DNA from: Nostoc sp. FACHB-110
GTDB taxonomy: Bacteria > Cyanobacteriota > Cyanobacteriia > Cyanobacteriales > Nostocaceae
Direction: 5' to 3'
DNA length: 64,000 nt
Assembly (NCBI RefSeq): GCF_014697425.1
Contig: NZ_JACJRU010000043.1
Span: forward strand, 1-64,000
Below the pieces are notes generated by a model. The model was not told the origin of the DNA. It worked only from the letters and a program-made list of their open reading frames with translations, and searched no databases. Shown piece after piece: positions 28,649-37,327 of the stretch. The position numbers were made by a program, and so were the translations under genes. Numbering within the stretch: the stretch's first letter is position 1; each line of letters opens with the position of its first letter.

Positions 28649-29103
28649 ATGGAGAATCAATCACCAAAGCCAACCATTGATTATTGGCACGTCTGGACTG
28701 ATAAAGACGGTATTAGCCATCAATCAGCTGTCAAATTCACGAATTTATCCAGCAAGGCATAGCACCAGATACTTGACCCCAGTGGCTGGCAAACTTGAAG
28801 CAGTCTGATGCCACAATCACTTTTACTGTGTTACCTGTGGAATGGGTAGGAGACTGGCATGAAAACCCAAAGCCCCAGTGGATTATCCCTTTGTCGGGAC
28901 GTTGGTTTGTCGAGACTATGGACGGACAAAGAGTAGAAATGGGGCCTGGTGACATTTCATTTGGCGAAGACCAAAATACAAAAATAGATGCACAAGGTCA
29001 TAAGGGTCATTTATCGGGAACTGTGGGCAATATTCCTGCAGTTTTAGTAATGGTGCAATTAGCAGAAAATCCAACTAGAGAACAAGCTTGTCGATTAAGC
29101 TAA
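28649..29103 (+). pseudogene. Cupin-like protein gene, frameshifted with an internal stop
   Basis: The ATG frame (MENQSPKPTIDYWHVWTDKDG) ends at a TAG at 28760-28762. Shifting frame near 28729 continues as CQIHEFIQQGIAPDT, hits a TGA, then PQWLANLK, DATITFTVLPVEWVGDWHENP, WIIPLSGRWFVETMDG, GPGDISFGED and HLSG to 29103. The C-terminal part has cupin-barrel character. One frameshift and one nonsense codon show that the gene is decayed; a shorter product could start at TTG 28795. It directly follows the broken glucoamylase gene. Confidence 0.75.
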
Positions 29104-29166
29104 AATACCATAATTGTCACAGATAAATTGACTAGTCCCTCGAGGCGGGAATAGAGAATATAGTTG

Positions 29167-29634
29167 CTAGATTTCTTTGAGCATTTCGATAGTACTAAAG
29201 CGAAAACCACAGGATGTAAATAGTCTTCTGGCACTTTCATTTACTGCTGCTGTATCTAATCGAATTTGTTTGATTCCCATTTGGTGAAACCGCTCAATAC
29301 TTAACATTACCATTTCTCGAGCAATGCCTTTTTGACGGTGTTCTGGCTCTACCCATAAATCGTGAACAAACGCAAATTCTTGGATACGATAAATTGGGAT
29401 TTCTTGCTCTATTGTTGATACTATAAATGCTACAAGCTGCTGATTATCTTCTGCTACTAAAAAGACGCTGCGATCGCTTTGAGCCATCCTCGTTAACCAT
29501 TTTTCATAACGCTGCTCTATATATGGTATAAAACCATACTTCGCATTATCCCAAGTTTCATGTAATGCACAAATCTTGCCTACCATAGGCAAAACTGCGG
29601 GGATATCATTGGCTGTAGCAGAACGAATGAGCAT
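29167..29634 (-). CDS. GNAT-family N-acetyltransferase
   Basis: 155 residues from the ATG at 29634 (MLIRSATANDIPAV); a longer frame from GTG 29718 adds 28 residues that do not look like the family. The GNAT fold is shown by the central LWVEPEHRQKGIAREMV segment, the acetyl-CoA-binding R-x-x-G-x-A motif, and the later LDTAAVNESARRLFTSCGF motif. The small-molecule or protein substrate cannot be inferred. It lies convergent to the cupin pseudogene and divergent from the pirin gene. Confidence 0.85.
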   Translation of the reverse strand: MLIRSATANDIPAVLPMVGKICALHETWDNAKYGFIPYIEQRYEKWLTRMAQSDRSVFLVAEDNQQLVAFIVSTIEQEIPIYRIQEFAFVHDLWVEPEHRQKGIAREMVMLSIERFHQMGIKQIRLDTAAVNESARRLFTSCGFRFSTIEMLKEI

Positions 29635-29816
29635 AAACTGTGGCAATTTACTGTCTTCGGCAAATTTATCAAAAACTAACTGTGTAAATAAATCAACTTC
29701 AAGACAGATTAAGTACACAGACTAGATGAACGCCATTGAAGCGAATATGGATAGCTTTGAAGCTAATGAATCTCATTATAATAAGTTCAGCATTTACCTA
29801 TTACCCCCCATCATTT

Positions 29817-30701
29817 ATGACAATACTTCAACTGATTGAACCTGAAGTCAAAGATTTGGGTGGGTTTGTTGCCCGCCGTAGCTTGCCATATCCTCAGCAG
29901 CAGATGGTTGGGCCGTTTATTTTTTTCGATCATCTTGGGCCATCGGTTTTACCACCCAACAAAGGTATTGATGTCAGGCCACATCCGCACATTAATCTGG
30001 CCACGCTCACTTATTTATTTGAGGGTGCTATTATGCACCGCGACAGCTTAGGGGTTGTCCAAGAGATTCAACCTGGTGCAGTCAACTGGATGACAGCAGG
30101 TAAAGGAATTGTACATTCAGAACGCTCTCCCGATTCTGAGCGTCACAATGAAGTCAGTATTCATGGTATTCAAACTTGGATTGCTTTGCCTGTCGAATAC
30201 GAAGAAGTCGATCCTTGGTTTATTCATTATCCGGCCGAAGGGATTCCTAGTTGGGAAGAGAATGGCGTTGCTATTAAACTGATTGCGGGTGAAGCCTATG
30301 GTCATACCTCACCTGTCAAAGTTTTTTCACCCATCCTTTATTTAGATGGGCTGTTGTCTGCCAACTCTCACTTTACTATCCCCACTAATTATTCAGAAAG
30401 AGCAGTATACAGCGTGACAGAGGGATTAAGTATTAATAATGAAGTTTTAGAGCCATATCGTCTCGCTATTTTGGAGCCAGGTGAGGAAGTCAAGATTTCT
30501 GCTGCTACTGCGGCTCGGTGCATTGTCATCGGCGGTGAGCCATTAGGTACACGCTACAAATGGTGGAATTTCGTCTCTAGCCGACCAGAACGAATTGAAC
30601 AAGCAAAAGCTGATTGGCGCGATCGCCAATTTAGTAGTGTACCAGATGAAACAGAATTCATTCCACTGCCAGAAGTAGTAACAGAAGCTAATCCTCTCTA
30701 G
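29817..30701 (+). CDS. Pirin-family cupin protein
   Basis: About 294 residues from the ATG at 29817 (MTILQLIEPEVKDLGGF). Upstream in-frame residues from 29736 are not pirin-like, so the shorter start is preferred. The N-terminal cupin has the pirin metal-site pattern RPHPHINLATLTYLFEG with the paired His of HPH and later GKGIVHSE, consistent with an iron-binding quercetinase-like site; WIALP and the C-terminal KWWNFVSSRPERIEQAKADW are typical. Pirins bind iron and some oxidise quercetin; the cellular role in cyanobacteria is not established. It lies divergent from the GNAT gene. Confidence 0.92.
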   Translation: MTILQLIEPEVKDLGGFVARRSLPYPQQQMVGPFIFFDHLGPSVLPPNKGIDVRPHPHINLATLTYLFEGAIMHRDSLGVVQEIQPGAVNWMTAGKGIVHSERSPDSERHNEVSIHGIQTWIALPVEYEEVDPWFIHYPAEGIPSWEENGVAIKLIAGEAYGHTSPVKVFSPILYLDGLLSANSHFTIPTNYSERAVYSVTEGLSINNEVLEPYRLAILEPGEEVKISAATAARCIVIGGEPLGTRYKWWNFVSSRPERIEQAKADWRDRQFSSVPDETEFIPLPEVVTEANPL

Positions 30702-31083
30702 TACAAAAAGGCAAAAGTAAAAAGAAAGAATAACGATACCACAAGCCTTTTAGCAATTCTAGATAGTCTGTTTATTTACGCTGACCTGTACTAGTAGGTG
30801 TAGGTTGGGTGGAGGAACGGAACCCAACATTCAGGCATACTTTGTTGGGTTACGCTATCGCTACACTCAACCTACTATTCTCTTAACTGAACCGTATTGG
30901 GTCTAAAGCCTCGCCTTGGAAGGGGAAGAAATCAGAAAATATATGAAAAGAAGAAAGCGCAAGAAATATAGCGTCCTTATTTGAAACTTCTTTTTTAAAG
31001 GAGGACTCCCCACACCCTACACCCATTAACCCAGCCTCCACAGACAAACTTTGTGCGTAAGTCCTCAATACGTTTTAAATCAA
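30702..31083. other. Gene-free gap with a MITE
   Basis: About 380 bases. It contains the 76-bp GTAGGTTGGGT element (separate entry) and, around 31000-31030, a CACACCCTACACCC stretch of the dispersed palindrome family. No gene is convincing. Confidence 0.5.
30800..30875. mobile_element. 76-bp GTAGGTTGGGT palindromic MITE-like element
   Basis: GTAGGTTGGGT at 30800-30810 is mirrored by ACTCAACCTAC at 30865-30875. Inner AACCCAACA and TGTTGGGTT arms pair as well. This is the widespread cyanobacterial intergenic palindrome type. Confidence 0.65.
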
Positions 31084-31275
31084 TTAGTCGGTCGAATCTA
31101 GTTCTTGCTCCAATATGTCTGTTGATTCAGATGCGTAAGAATGTGTCTTTTTTGTGGGATATGCACTTTCCCATGAGTAATTACAGATTTTGCTCCGAAG
31201 CACCGTACCTAGTGTGAGGTTAATTGTGACAGCAAAAAAATCTATAAAAATCAGATTGACAACTCGATTAATCAT
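31084..31275 (-). CDS. Small hypothetical protein with one N-terminal membrane segment
   Basis: A 63-residue frame starting MINRVVNLIFIDFFAVTINL, a possible membrane helix, followed by a polar, acidic tail (TDILEQELDSTD). An AGAGGGG stretch sits about 4 bases before the ATG. I do not recognise the family. It could be a distal member of the HMA2/ATPase cluster on the same strand (117 bases away), or spurious. Confidence 0.3.
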   Translation of the reverse strand: MINRVVNLIFIDFFAVTINLTLGTVLRSKICNYSWESAYPTKKTHSYASESTDILEQELDSTD

Positions 31276-31392
31276 TAGCCCCTCTTGATATTTTTTGGTT
31301 CAAGTGAGATCTAAACTGTTCTACATCTGATTTTGTGTCCGTTCCAGAAATCTGCTATTTTTGGTTGAATGAAAAATTTATTAAAATTGATG

Positions 31393-31995
31393 CTATTTTT
31401 CCTCTACACTAATAGGCTCTGGTTTCTTGACTCCATGCAGTTTGATAAAACTATCAAAGGCGTACCATGCCAAGACATACCAAGGAATAATTTCTAGTTG
31501 CAAGCCTTTAACTAGCAACTGACGCACAGATAAACATCCCAGTGCTAAAGGAAAGATAAAGCGTAAATCAACTACACCATTTGTGGCTTTTTCCACTCTC
31601 TCGTTTAAATCAAAAACAGCATTTGCCACTGTAGCGGCTGCTTCCGTGTGACTTTCGCTAGCGGCAGCTACGTCAGCAAAAATCAAGCCAATATCTTTGA
31701 GTGTAGCTACTACATTTTGTAAACTTTCATCATGGCGATCGTAGTGGATGGCAATACTACCGTTATGCACATTAGTTTTTACATGACTAATATGAGGTTG
31801 AGCATCCAACATTTTCACAATACGTTGTAGTTCCCCAGCTTGACGATGAGAGGGGGCAATTCTTAAACGCAGCCTACCTGGGGTATCGCTAATAATTTTT
31901 GTAGAGATAGGTTTGGATGGCGTGTTCAAGGCTGCTGCCTCCACAACTTTAGGCATCATAGTGACGTTACCATGATTATTTGTAAACACATCCAT
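31393..31995 (-). CDS. HMA2-like domain protein with C-terminal membrane segment
   Basis: 200 residues. Residues about 33-110 have the ferredoxin-like heavy-metal-associated fold pattern (IISDTPGRLRLRI, two beta strands IAIHYD, helix NVVATLKDIGL) but no CxxC metal motif. The C-terminal part (about 145-185) has hydrophobic stretches (FIFPLALGCLSVRQLL, IIPWYVLAWYAF) that may insert in the membrane. An AGGAGG lies 2 bases before the ATG, a strong site. It is the distal large gene of the cluster with DUF5132 and the P-type ATPase on the same strand, suggesting a shared function. Confidence 0.75.
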   Translation of the reverse strand: MDVFTNNHGNVTMMPKVVEAAALNTPSKPISTKIISDTPGRLRLRIAPSHRQAGELQRIVKMLDAQPHISHVKTNVHNGSIAIHYDRHDESLQNVVATLKDIGLIFADVAAASESHTEAAATVANAVFDLNERVEKATNGVVDLRFIFPLALGCLSVRQLLVKGLQLEIIPWYVLAWYAFDSFIKLHGVKKPEPISVEEK

Positions 31996-32190
31996 CCTCC
32001 TGATTGATACGTGGAATACTTTCCTATTTGATTGGTAAATTATTTTGTTCAGATCCCCGATTTATTCAAAAAGTCGGGGATATTTCGATTAATGAATGAT
32101 TGAGAACTGCTATATCTGAAGAAGAGGAAAGTTTGAAGTATTGAGTATGAAACTTGATGCTTCATCCTTTCCCAAAAACAGGCGGCAAGT

Positions 32191-32496
32191 TTATGCACCA
32201 TTCTCAGATGTGCTGTCAACTGGGGTAGCAGCAGCTTCAAACAAAGGGGTTTCTCTGTCTTCTGCCAGTTCTGCTTTCGCTTCCGCTACGATGTCTTCCC
32301 AGGTTTCACCTAGTTCTGCAAAGGCTCCTTTGCTTTTTTCGTAAGCAACAATTCCACCTTTGATGATAGATTTAGCTATGGGTTTGCCAATTCCAGCAAC
32401 CACAGGAATAAGCACAGGTGCGAGTAACACTGCACCAATACCGGCAATGATTCCAGGTGCGCCTGCATCTTCAACAAAATCAGTAATTTTCGGCAT
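32191..32496 (-). CDS. DUF5132-like small membrane protein
   Basis: 101 residues. An N-terminal hydrophobic region (APGIIAGIGAVLLAPVLIPVVAGIG) probably spans the membrane, followed by a Lys/Gly stretch (KPIAKSIIKGG) and an acidic amphipathic helix (WEDIVAEAKAELAED). This resembles DUF5132, a family often seen beside HMA2 proteins and P-type ATPases. GGAGA lies about 12 bases before the ATG. It sits between the P-type ATPase (72 bases upstream) and the HMA2-membrane gene. Function unknown. Confidence 0.75.
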   Translation of the reverse strand: MPKITDFVEDAGAPGIIAGIGAVLLAPVLIPVVAGIGKPIAKSIIKGGIVAYEKSKGAFAELGETWEDIVAEAKAELAEDRETPLFEAAATPVDSTSENGA

Positions 32497-32568
32497 AATT
32501 TAAGTATCTCCAGTTAAATTGAAAGGTTTTCAGAAAGCTATCTAGCTTAATCTACCCAAGGTCTTACC

Positions 32569-34905
32569 TCATCTTGCTGATGGTAGAGCTTTTTGTGGGG
32601 AATTTTTAAGAATTGGACGTAAGCCGTTAACACCTGCAACGATGGTTGAACCATTGTTAACTACTGTTGCGCCTAAGGGGTTTAGCCCAAATAGCACTGC
32701 GATCGCCATTGCTGCGATATTAGGAATAGCAACAATACTGGTATTTTGCCGAATCAATTTTTTGGCGTTGCGTGCCAGAGCGATCGCCTCTAAAATTCCA
32801 TGTAAGTCATTTTCCATCAGCACTACATCTGCTGTCTCACGGGCAATTTCTGAGCCGTGAGCAAAGGATACTGAAACATCAGCGTAGGCTAAAGCTGGGG
32901 AGTCGTTAATTCCATCTCCCACGAAGGCAACTGTCTTGCCTTGTTCGTGCAGTCCGCGGACAACGGCGGCTTTTTGTTCGGGGAATGCTTCGGCGTGAGT
33001 ATTAGCTGGGGCAATTCCGAGTTCTGCGGCTACAGCTTTGGCTGTGCGTTGATTGTCGCCGGTGAGCATATGCACTTCTACACCTTCGACCGTCAACAGA
33101 TGGTTAATTACTTTCCGGGTTTCTGGGCGAAGAACATCACTATATCTTATTCTACCGAGAAGTTGCCCATTACTGGCAACATAAATCACAGAATTTACTC
33201 TGTTGCTATCGTTGAGAGCTTCCATATTCACGCCTTGTTGACGTAAGAAGCGCTCGCTACCGACATAAACAGGCTCGCCATAAATCTCTGCTTCTACACC
33301 CAAGCCAAGTTTATAGTTCCACTTGCTGCGGCTGGGGATAACAGTTTGCTGTGCTTCGGCATAACGAATTACCGCTTCGGCTACTGGGTGTGTTAATCGT
33401 TGCTCGGCGGCGGCGGCGATAGCTAAAACTCTATCGTTGGCGACATCAGGATTGAAACTATCAACGCCAATAACTGCAACTTCACCCTTAGTTAAAGTAC
33501 CAGTCTTGTCAAAGACAATAGTATCAACTTCTGCCAATTGTTCTAAGGCGCGACCACTACGGATGAGAATGCCGTGGCGGGCGGCGTAAGTTAAAGCTGC
33601 CAAAACAGTTGTCGGGACGGATACTCTGATCCCGGTGGCAAAGTCGAGGGTAAGCACGCTGGCGGCTCTAGCAGCGTTGCGGGTGATGGCAAACACGCCT
33701 GCACCCAAGAGCAAGGTAGGGAGAACAGCTTTTTCGGCAATCTTGATGGCGCAGTTTTCCATCCGCGTATCGTGGACTGGAGCTTCTTCCATAAGTTTGA
33801 TGCTTTGTCCGGCGCGGGTATCGTTACCTACTCTTTCTGCCAAGATATAGATACTGCCTTCTCTGACCAATGTAGAAGCAAAAACAGGTTGTCCTTGAGT
33901 CTTTAAGACGGGGACTGATTCACCTGTGAGTTTCTGTTCATCTAGTAAGGCTTTACCTCGTAAGATGCTGCCATCCACTGGGACTTGTTCGCCAGGATAG
34001 ACAATTACAGTGTCGCCACTTCTGACTTCTTTGATGGAGATTTGCACTTTTTGTCCATCACGTTCTACCCAAACGAATTGCCCTAAAGAGTTGAGCAAAT
34101 CTAATGTCTGCATTTTGGAAGAACGGGCGGTGCGATCGCGGATATTTTCACCAATTTCAATTAAACTCAGCATTAAGGCTGGGGTGAGAAACTGGCCTTG
34201 GACTGTGGTAATGACAATTGCCAACAAATCCAACACATCAATCGTTAGTTTTCGCTGCATCAACAGTCCGACGATGGCTCTTTGGAAGACAGGCAATGTT
34301 GCTAGCGCAATAGTTCCCGCCACCATAATTGGTGGGACAGAAAATCCTAACGGCCCACCTAGCACCGCTAACCCAGTAGCTACAGCCGAAAGTTGCAATC
34401 CTGGCCAATTGCCTGCTTCTGCATTCTCTTTAGCTTTTAATGACTTTTTCTGCTCCAACAGCACAACGTTGGCATCATTAGCCGTCATAATCAGACAGCT
34501 AAGGCGCAACCGCATTTTGGCATCGCTGACTTGACTAGTTTTATAAGTCACAACTAACGAGGCCGCCGCAGGTTTAATTCTGACGCTGGTAACGAGGGGA
34601 TCAACTTCTAACAACGTTTGGAGACGTTGCATATATGCAGAGTTATCACGCAACTTGGGAATACGCAACCGCATTCTTCCGGGTACTGCATGGATAACAC
34701 TATAGACAACTTTGGGGATCGCTGGATGAGAGCGTCCATTGTTGTTGACTAAAGAGACTTTGCCATGAGATTTTCTTGGCTGCGCTAAAACCACCGTACC
34801 TACAGTTTCATAAACCTTCGCACCCAGAGGAACCTCTTCTTTGACTTCAGTTTCTGAAGCTTGTTGAACTGCGGGGGATACTAGTTGTGCTGTCAATGGT
34901 GTCAT
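32569..34905 (-). CDS. P1B-like P-type ATPase with HMA2 domain, lacking CPx
   Basis: 778 residues. An HMA2-like domain (about 66-140, VIHAVPGRMRLRIP) has no CxxC. Pump motifs are present: TGES 327-330, DKTGT with phosphorylated Asp near 466, HP near 506-507, MLTGDN near 613-618 and GDGINDSPAL near 663-672. In the transport helix (about 416-440) the usual Cys-Pro-Cys is replaced by DFATGIRVSVPTT, so neither transport cysteine exists. The entire protein has two Cys (137 and 385). Heavy-metal P1B pumps rely on that motif; a different cargo or mechanism is likely here. It is flanked by HMA2 and DUF5132 genes on the same strand. Confidence 0.88.
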   Translation of the reverse strand: MTPLTAQLVSPAVQQASETEVKEEVPLGAKVYETVGTVVLAQPRKSHGKVSLVNNNGRSHPAIPKVVYSVIHAVPGRMRLRIPKLRDNSAYMQRLQTLLEVDPLVTSVRIKPAAASLVVTYKTSQVSDAKMRLRLSCLIMTANDANVVLLEQKKSLKAKENAEAGNWPGLQLSAVATGLAVLGGPLGFSVPPIMVAGTIALATLPVFQRAIVGLLMQRKLTIDVLDLLAIVITTVQGQFLTPALMLSLIEIGENIRDRTARSSKMQTLDLLNSLGQFVWVERDGQKVQISIKEVRSGDTVIVYPGEQVPVDGSILRGKALLDEQKLTGESVPVLKTQGQPVFASTLVREGSIYILAERVGNDTRAGQSIKLMEEAPVHDTRMENCAIKIAEKAVLPTLLLGAGVFAITRNAARAASVLTLDFATGIRVSVPTTVLAALTYAARHGILIRSGRALEQLAEVDTIVFDKTGTLTKGEVAVIGVDSFNPDVANDRVLAIAAAAEQRLTHPVAEAVIRYAEAQQTVIPSRSKWNYKLGLGVEAEIYGEPVYVGSERFLRQQGVNMEALNDSNRVNSVIYVASNGQLLGRIRYSDVLRPETRKVINHLLTVEGVEVHMLTGDNQRTAKAVAAELGIAPANTHAEAFPEQKAAVVRGLHEQGKTVAFVGDGINDSPALAYADVSVSFAHGSEIARETADVVLMENDLHGILEAIALARNAKKLIRQNTSIVAIPNIAAMAIAVLFGLNPLGATVVNNGSTIVAGVNGLRPILKNSPQKALPSAR

Positions 34906-35034
34906 TCCTGATCTCGCATAAAGTAGTAGAAAACTTGGTTTATCAGGCAGTAGTTTTTAATTTGCGATCGCAAATTATCTCTCCAATCAAACAAGAATGG
35001 TGAGCTACTGCAAACAAAATTTGCTGATATGTTG

Positions 35035-35358
35035 TTAAATTCTGCTGGTTGGGATGGCGGCGATACCTGCCGTTGCTTCGTTGGCAGATTGAGTCAATCT
35101 AGTTAAATTTATAATGGCGGTGGCAAAATCACTGTGCGTTCGCCTTTGAGAGTCTCGCAGTGCCCCAGTTTGAGCGGTTTTCACCACTGGGGTTGCTTTG
35201 CACAAGTTCTCTAAGCTTGGCACAGATTTGCTGAGTGCTGAGTGAAGATTTATAGTTCTTCTAAGCCTCTGCTGCTCTACTGTTGTGAAAGTGGCTGCTA
35301 TTTTCCAGGGGCTAGGCCCAGGAGGCTGCGATGCCGATGAGGATACTGAACCCTCCAT
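35035..35358 (-). CDS. Hypothetical protein within the HMA2/ATPase cluster
   Basis: About 107 residues from the ATG at 35358 (MEGSVSSSAS); an ATG six bases earlier is in frame, but the AGGAGG motif abuts that one and lies 6 bases before 35358, which decides the start. The protein is rich in Ser, Thr, Ala and Gln with no membrane segment, cysteine motif or recognisable domain. The strong ribosome-binding site and position 26 bases after the upstream HMA2 gene support reality. Function unknown. Confidence 0.5.
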   Translation of the reverse strand: MEGSVSSSASQPPGPSPWKIAATFTTVEQQRLRRTINLHSALSKSVPSLENLCKATPVVKTAQTGALRDSQRRTHSDFATAIINLTRLTQSANEATAGIAAIPTSRI

Positions 35359-35390
35359 TTTCATCCTCCTGTGTTCCTTAACGGAACGAT

Positions 35391-36530
35391 CTACAACGGA
35401 AAGTTCGCCATATAGGCTAAAGAAAAAGACATAGCTGCGGGCTTCATATCAGCCCATAGACTAGATATGTTTAGATTGTTACTTTTTACTGGTGTTTTTG
35501 TTGTATCGGAGGATACAACAGACTGAGTATTTGGTTCTAAAAGCTGTTGCGGCTCTGGGGTTGGCACTTTAGGTTTAGAAGGGTTGATTTGCAAAGCCAA
35601 TTCCATCAGTTTTACCCAATGGCTGACTTTGACATCACCCGGATGAAATGCAATCGCAATTGAAGCTGCATCACAATTCATCCGCAAGTTAGTTACTTGC
35701 GCGTCTGTTTTTAACAACCTTTCCAACCGTCTTGCATATGCTTGATCCTGGGCAATCCGGGGTATATGAAACCTAATCCTGCCAGGAATAGTATGAACTA
35801 CAGTATAGACAATATTTGCGCTCCGTTTTACGTCTTGCCTAACTGGTTCAACTACAGGTTTAGTTAGTGCTTGTGTCAATTTCGCTTTAGTTGGGTTATT
35901 TGGTTTTGCAGATTGACTCGTGCCAGTTTGTAGCTGTTTGTGGCTATCTGATTTGGCAATTTGCGGTTCTAGGTAGTCAATTACCCGACGAGTTGCGTCT
36001 GCGGTAATCATATAGACAGGGATAGAAGCGAGTCCGCTAATTCCCAATCCTCCTGTCACTGCTAATCCTGTCATCAAAGGAATGAAGGAGATAGTTTGCT
36101 CAAGCCAAAAGTCCGAGGATTTCCAAGCAGCAAAGGGGTCTTTGCCACTTCTCGACTCTGGCGAGGTTGGTGCAGGATGAATATTCAGTTTTTTGAGTAT
36201 AGCAAACATCTGCGGTAATGCTAGCTGGGTTTCATCAAATGTCACTAGCAAACTGCTTGTTTGCTCGTTGATAGCAACTTCTTTGACACCTTGGCATTGC
36301 TGTAGATGTTGAATTACTGGTTCTAGCCTTGAGTTGAGACTACCGTCAGTAGCGCGGATGCGAATGCGACCGTGAGTTATATGGATAATCTGCAATTCAC
36401 CAGTTGGCAGCGTTGCTAAACTAGTGTTCTTATTCACTTTTAGTTCATCGCTGTGACGCTGAGTAGAGCTTAAGTCAGGAGACAAAGCCTCTTTCGGACT
36501 TAAACCTCGACTACTGAGAGTTTTGGTCAT
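35391..36530 (-). CDS. Protein with two HMA2-like domains
   Basis: 379 residues. The first HMA2-like unit is near 45-120 (IIHITHGRIRIRA ... LLVTFDE), the second near 235-310 (VVHTIPGRIRFHIP ... IAIAFHP); neither has CxxC. Between them is a hydrophobic stretch (TISFIPLMTGLAVTGGLGI, ASIPVYMI, about 145-180) that may form membrane helices. The second unit is closely similar to the one at the front of the P-type ATPase. It is the first gene of the cluster that includes the ATPase; the deformylase gene follows on the same strand 96 bases upstream but is probably independent. Confidence 0.78.
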   Translation of the reverse strand: MTKTLSSRGLSPKEALSPDLSSTQRHSDELKVNKNTSLATLPTGELQIIHITHGRIRIRATDGSLNSRLEPVIQHLQQCQGVKEVAINEQTSSLLVTFDETQLALPQMFAILKKLNIHPAPTSPESRSGKDPFAAWKSSDFWLEQTISFIPLMTGLAVTGGLGISGLASIPVYMITADATRRVIDYLEPQIAKSDSHKQLQTGTSQSAKPNNPTKAKLTQALTKPVVEPVRQDVKRSANIVYTVVHTIPGRIRFHIPRIAQDQAYARRLERLLKTDAQVTNLRMNCDAASIAIAFHPGDVKVSHWVKLMELALQINPSKPKVPTPEPQQLLEPNTQSVVSSDTTKTPVKSNNLNISSLWADMKPAAMSFSLAYMANFPL

Positions 36531-36626
36531 TTACTCGATAGTTGCACCAAGGCTAAAAGGTTAACAATAGGTTAAATATAACTCATAATTTCCGTAGGGG
36601 AAATCACTCTCAAGATTTATTTTAGA

Positions 36627-37160
36627 TTAAGTAATGTTAACTACCCGTTTTTGGTATTCTTGCTCGGTGATTAGATCGTGGGTAGTTTCGACGCGATCGA
36701 TAAATACAATCCCGTCAAGATGATCGTATTCATGCTGAAAAATCCGCGCTACAAAGTCTGTTAATTCTTGCTTTTGCAATTTACCATCGCGGTCATAATA
36801 TTCAACTTCAATAGCCTGATATCTAGGCACTAATCCTCTAATCCCAGGAATACATAAACAACCTTCCCAACCCTTAACAATTTCTTCAGAATGTGACACT
36901 ATCCTAGGGTTAATCATGGCAGTGGGTTCCATCGTAGGAGCATTGGGATACCTAGGGTTTGGGCGAGAAGCGACAATAAATAAACGCTGTTGTTCGGCAA
37001 CTTGGGGTGCGGCAATCCCAACACCATTAGCTTGCGAAACTGTCGCAATTAAATCATCAATTAATTTTTGAATTTTTTCATCATGGATATTATCAACCCA
37101 AGCCGCTTTTTCTCTAATGATGGGGTCGCCCAATTGCGCTATTGGTAGCAAGTCAGCCAT
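36627..37160 (-). CDS. def: Peptide deformylase
   Basis: 177 residues, normal length. All three signatures are present: GVGIAAPQV (about 46-54), EGCLCIPG (about 99-106, metal-binding Cys 101, with a Cys where Ser is usual) and QHEYDHLDG (about 142-150, two metal His and catalytic Glu). It removes the formyl group from nascent N-terminal Met. The gene stands alone between the HMA2 cluster and htrA on the same strand. Confidence 0.97.
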   Translation of the reverse strand: MADLLPIAQLGDPIIREKAAWVDNIHDEKIQKLIDDLIATVSQANGVGIAAPQVAEQQRLFIVASRPNPRYPNAPTMEPTAMINPRIVSHSEEIVKGWEGCLCIPGIRGLVPRYQAIEVEYYDRDGKLQKQELTDFVARIFQHEYDHLDGIVFIDRVETTHDLITEQEYQKRVVNIT

Positions 37161-37327
37161 AGAAAAAAACTCCTGTGAACTACTAGCAAATAATTAAGAA
37201 TTTGAACACATAATTAAATAAAAATTGACAATTATTAATTGTCAATTTTCGCTAACATAAAATTTTCTAATTATCTACATATAATTTTCTTAACCTCAAT
37301 TCTTCAAGTATTCACTTCAGACTTCAG

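Noticed and set aside
29718..29736. Longer starts for the GNAT and pirin genes
   Set aside because: The added residues do not match the families; the internal ATG codons at 29634 and 29817 begin the conserved domains.
32049..32240. 63-residue minus-strand frame
   Set aside because: It overlaps the C-terminus of the DUF5132-like gene in another frame and has no ribosome-binding site.
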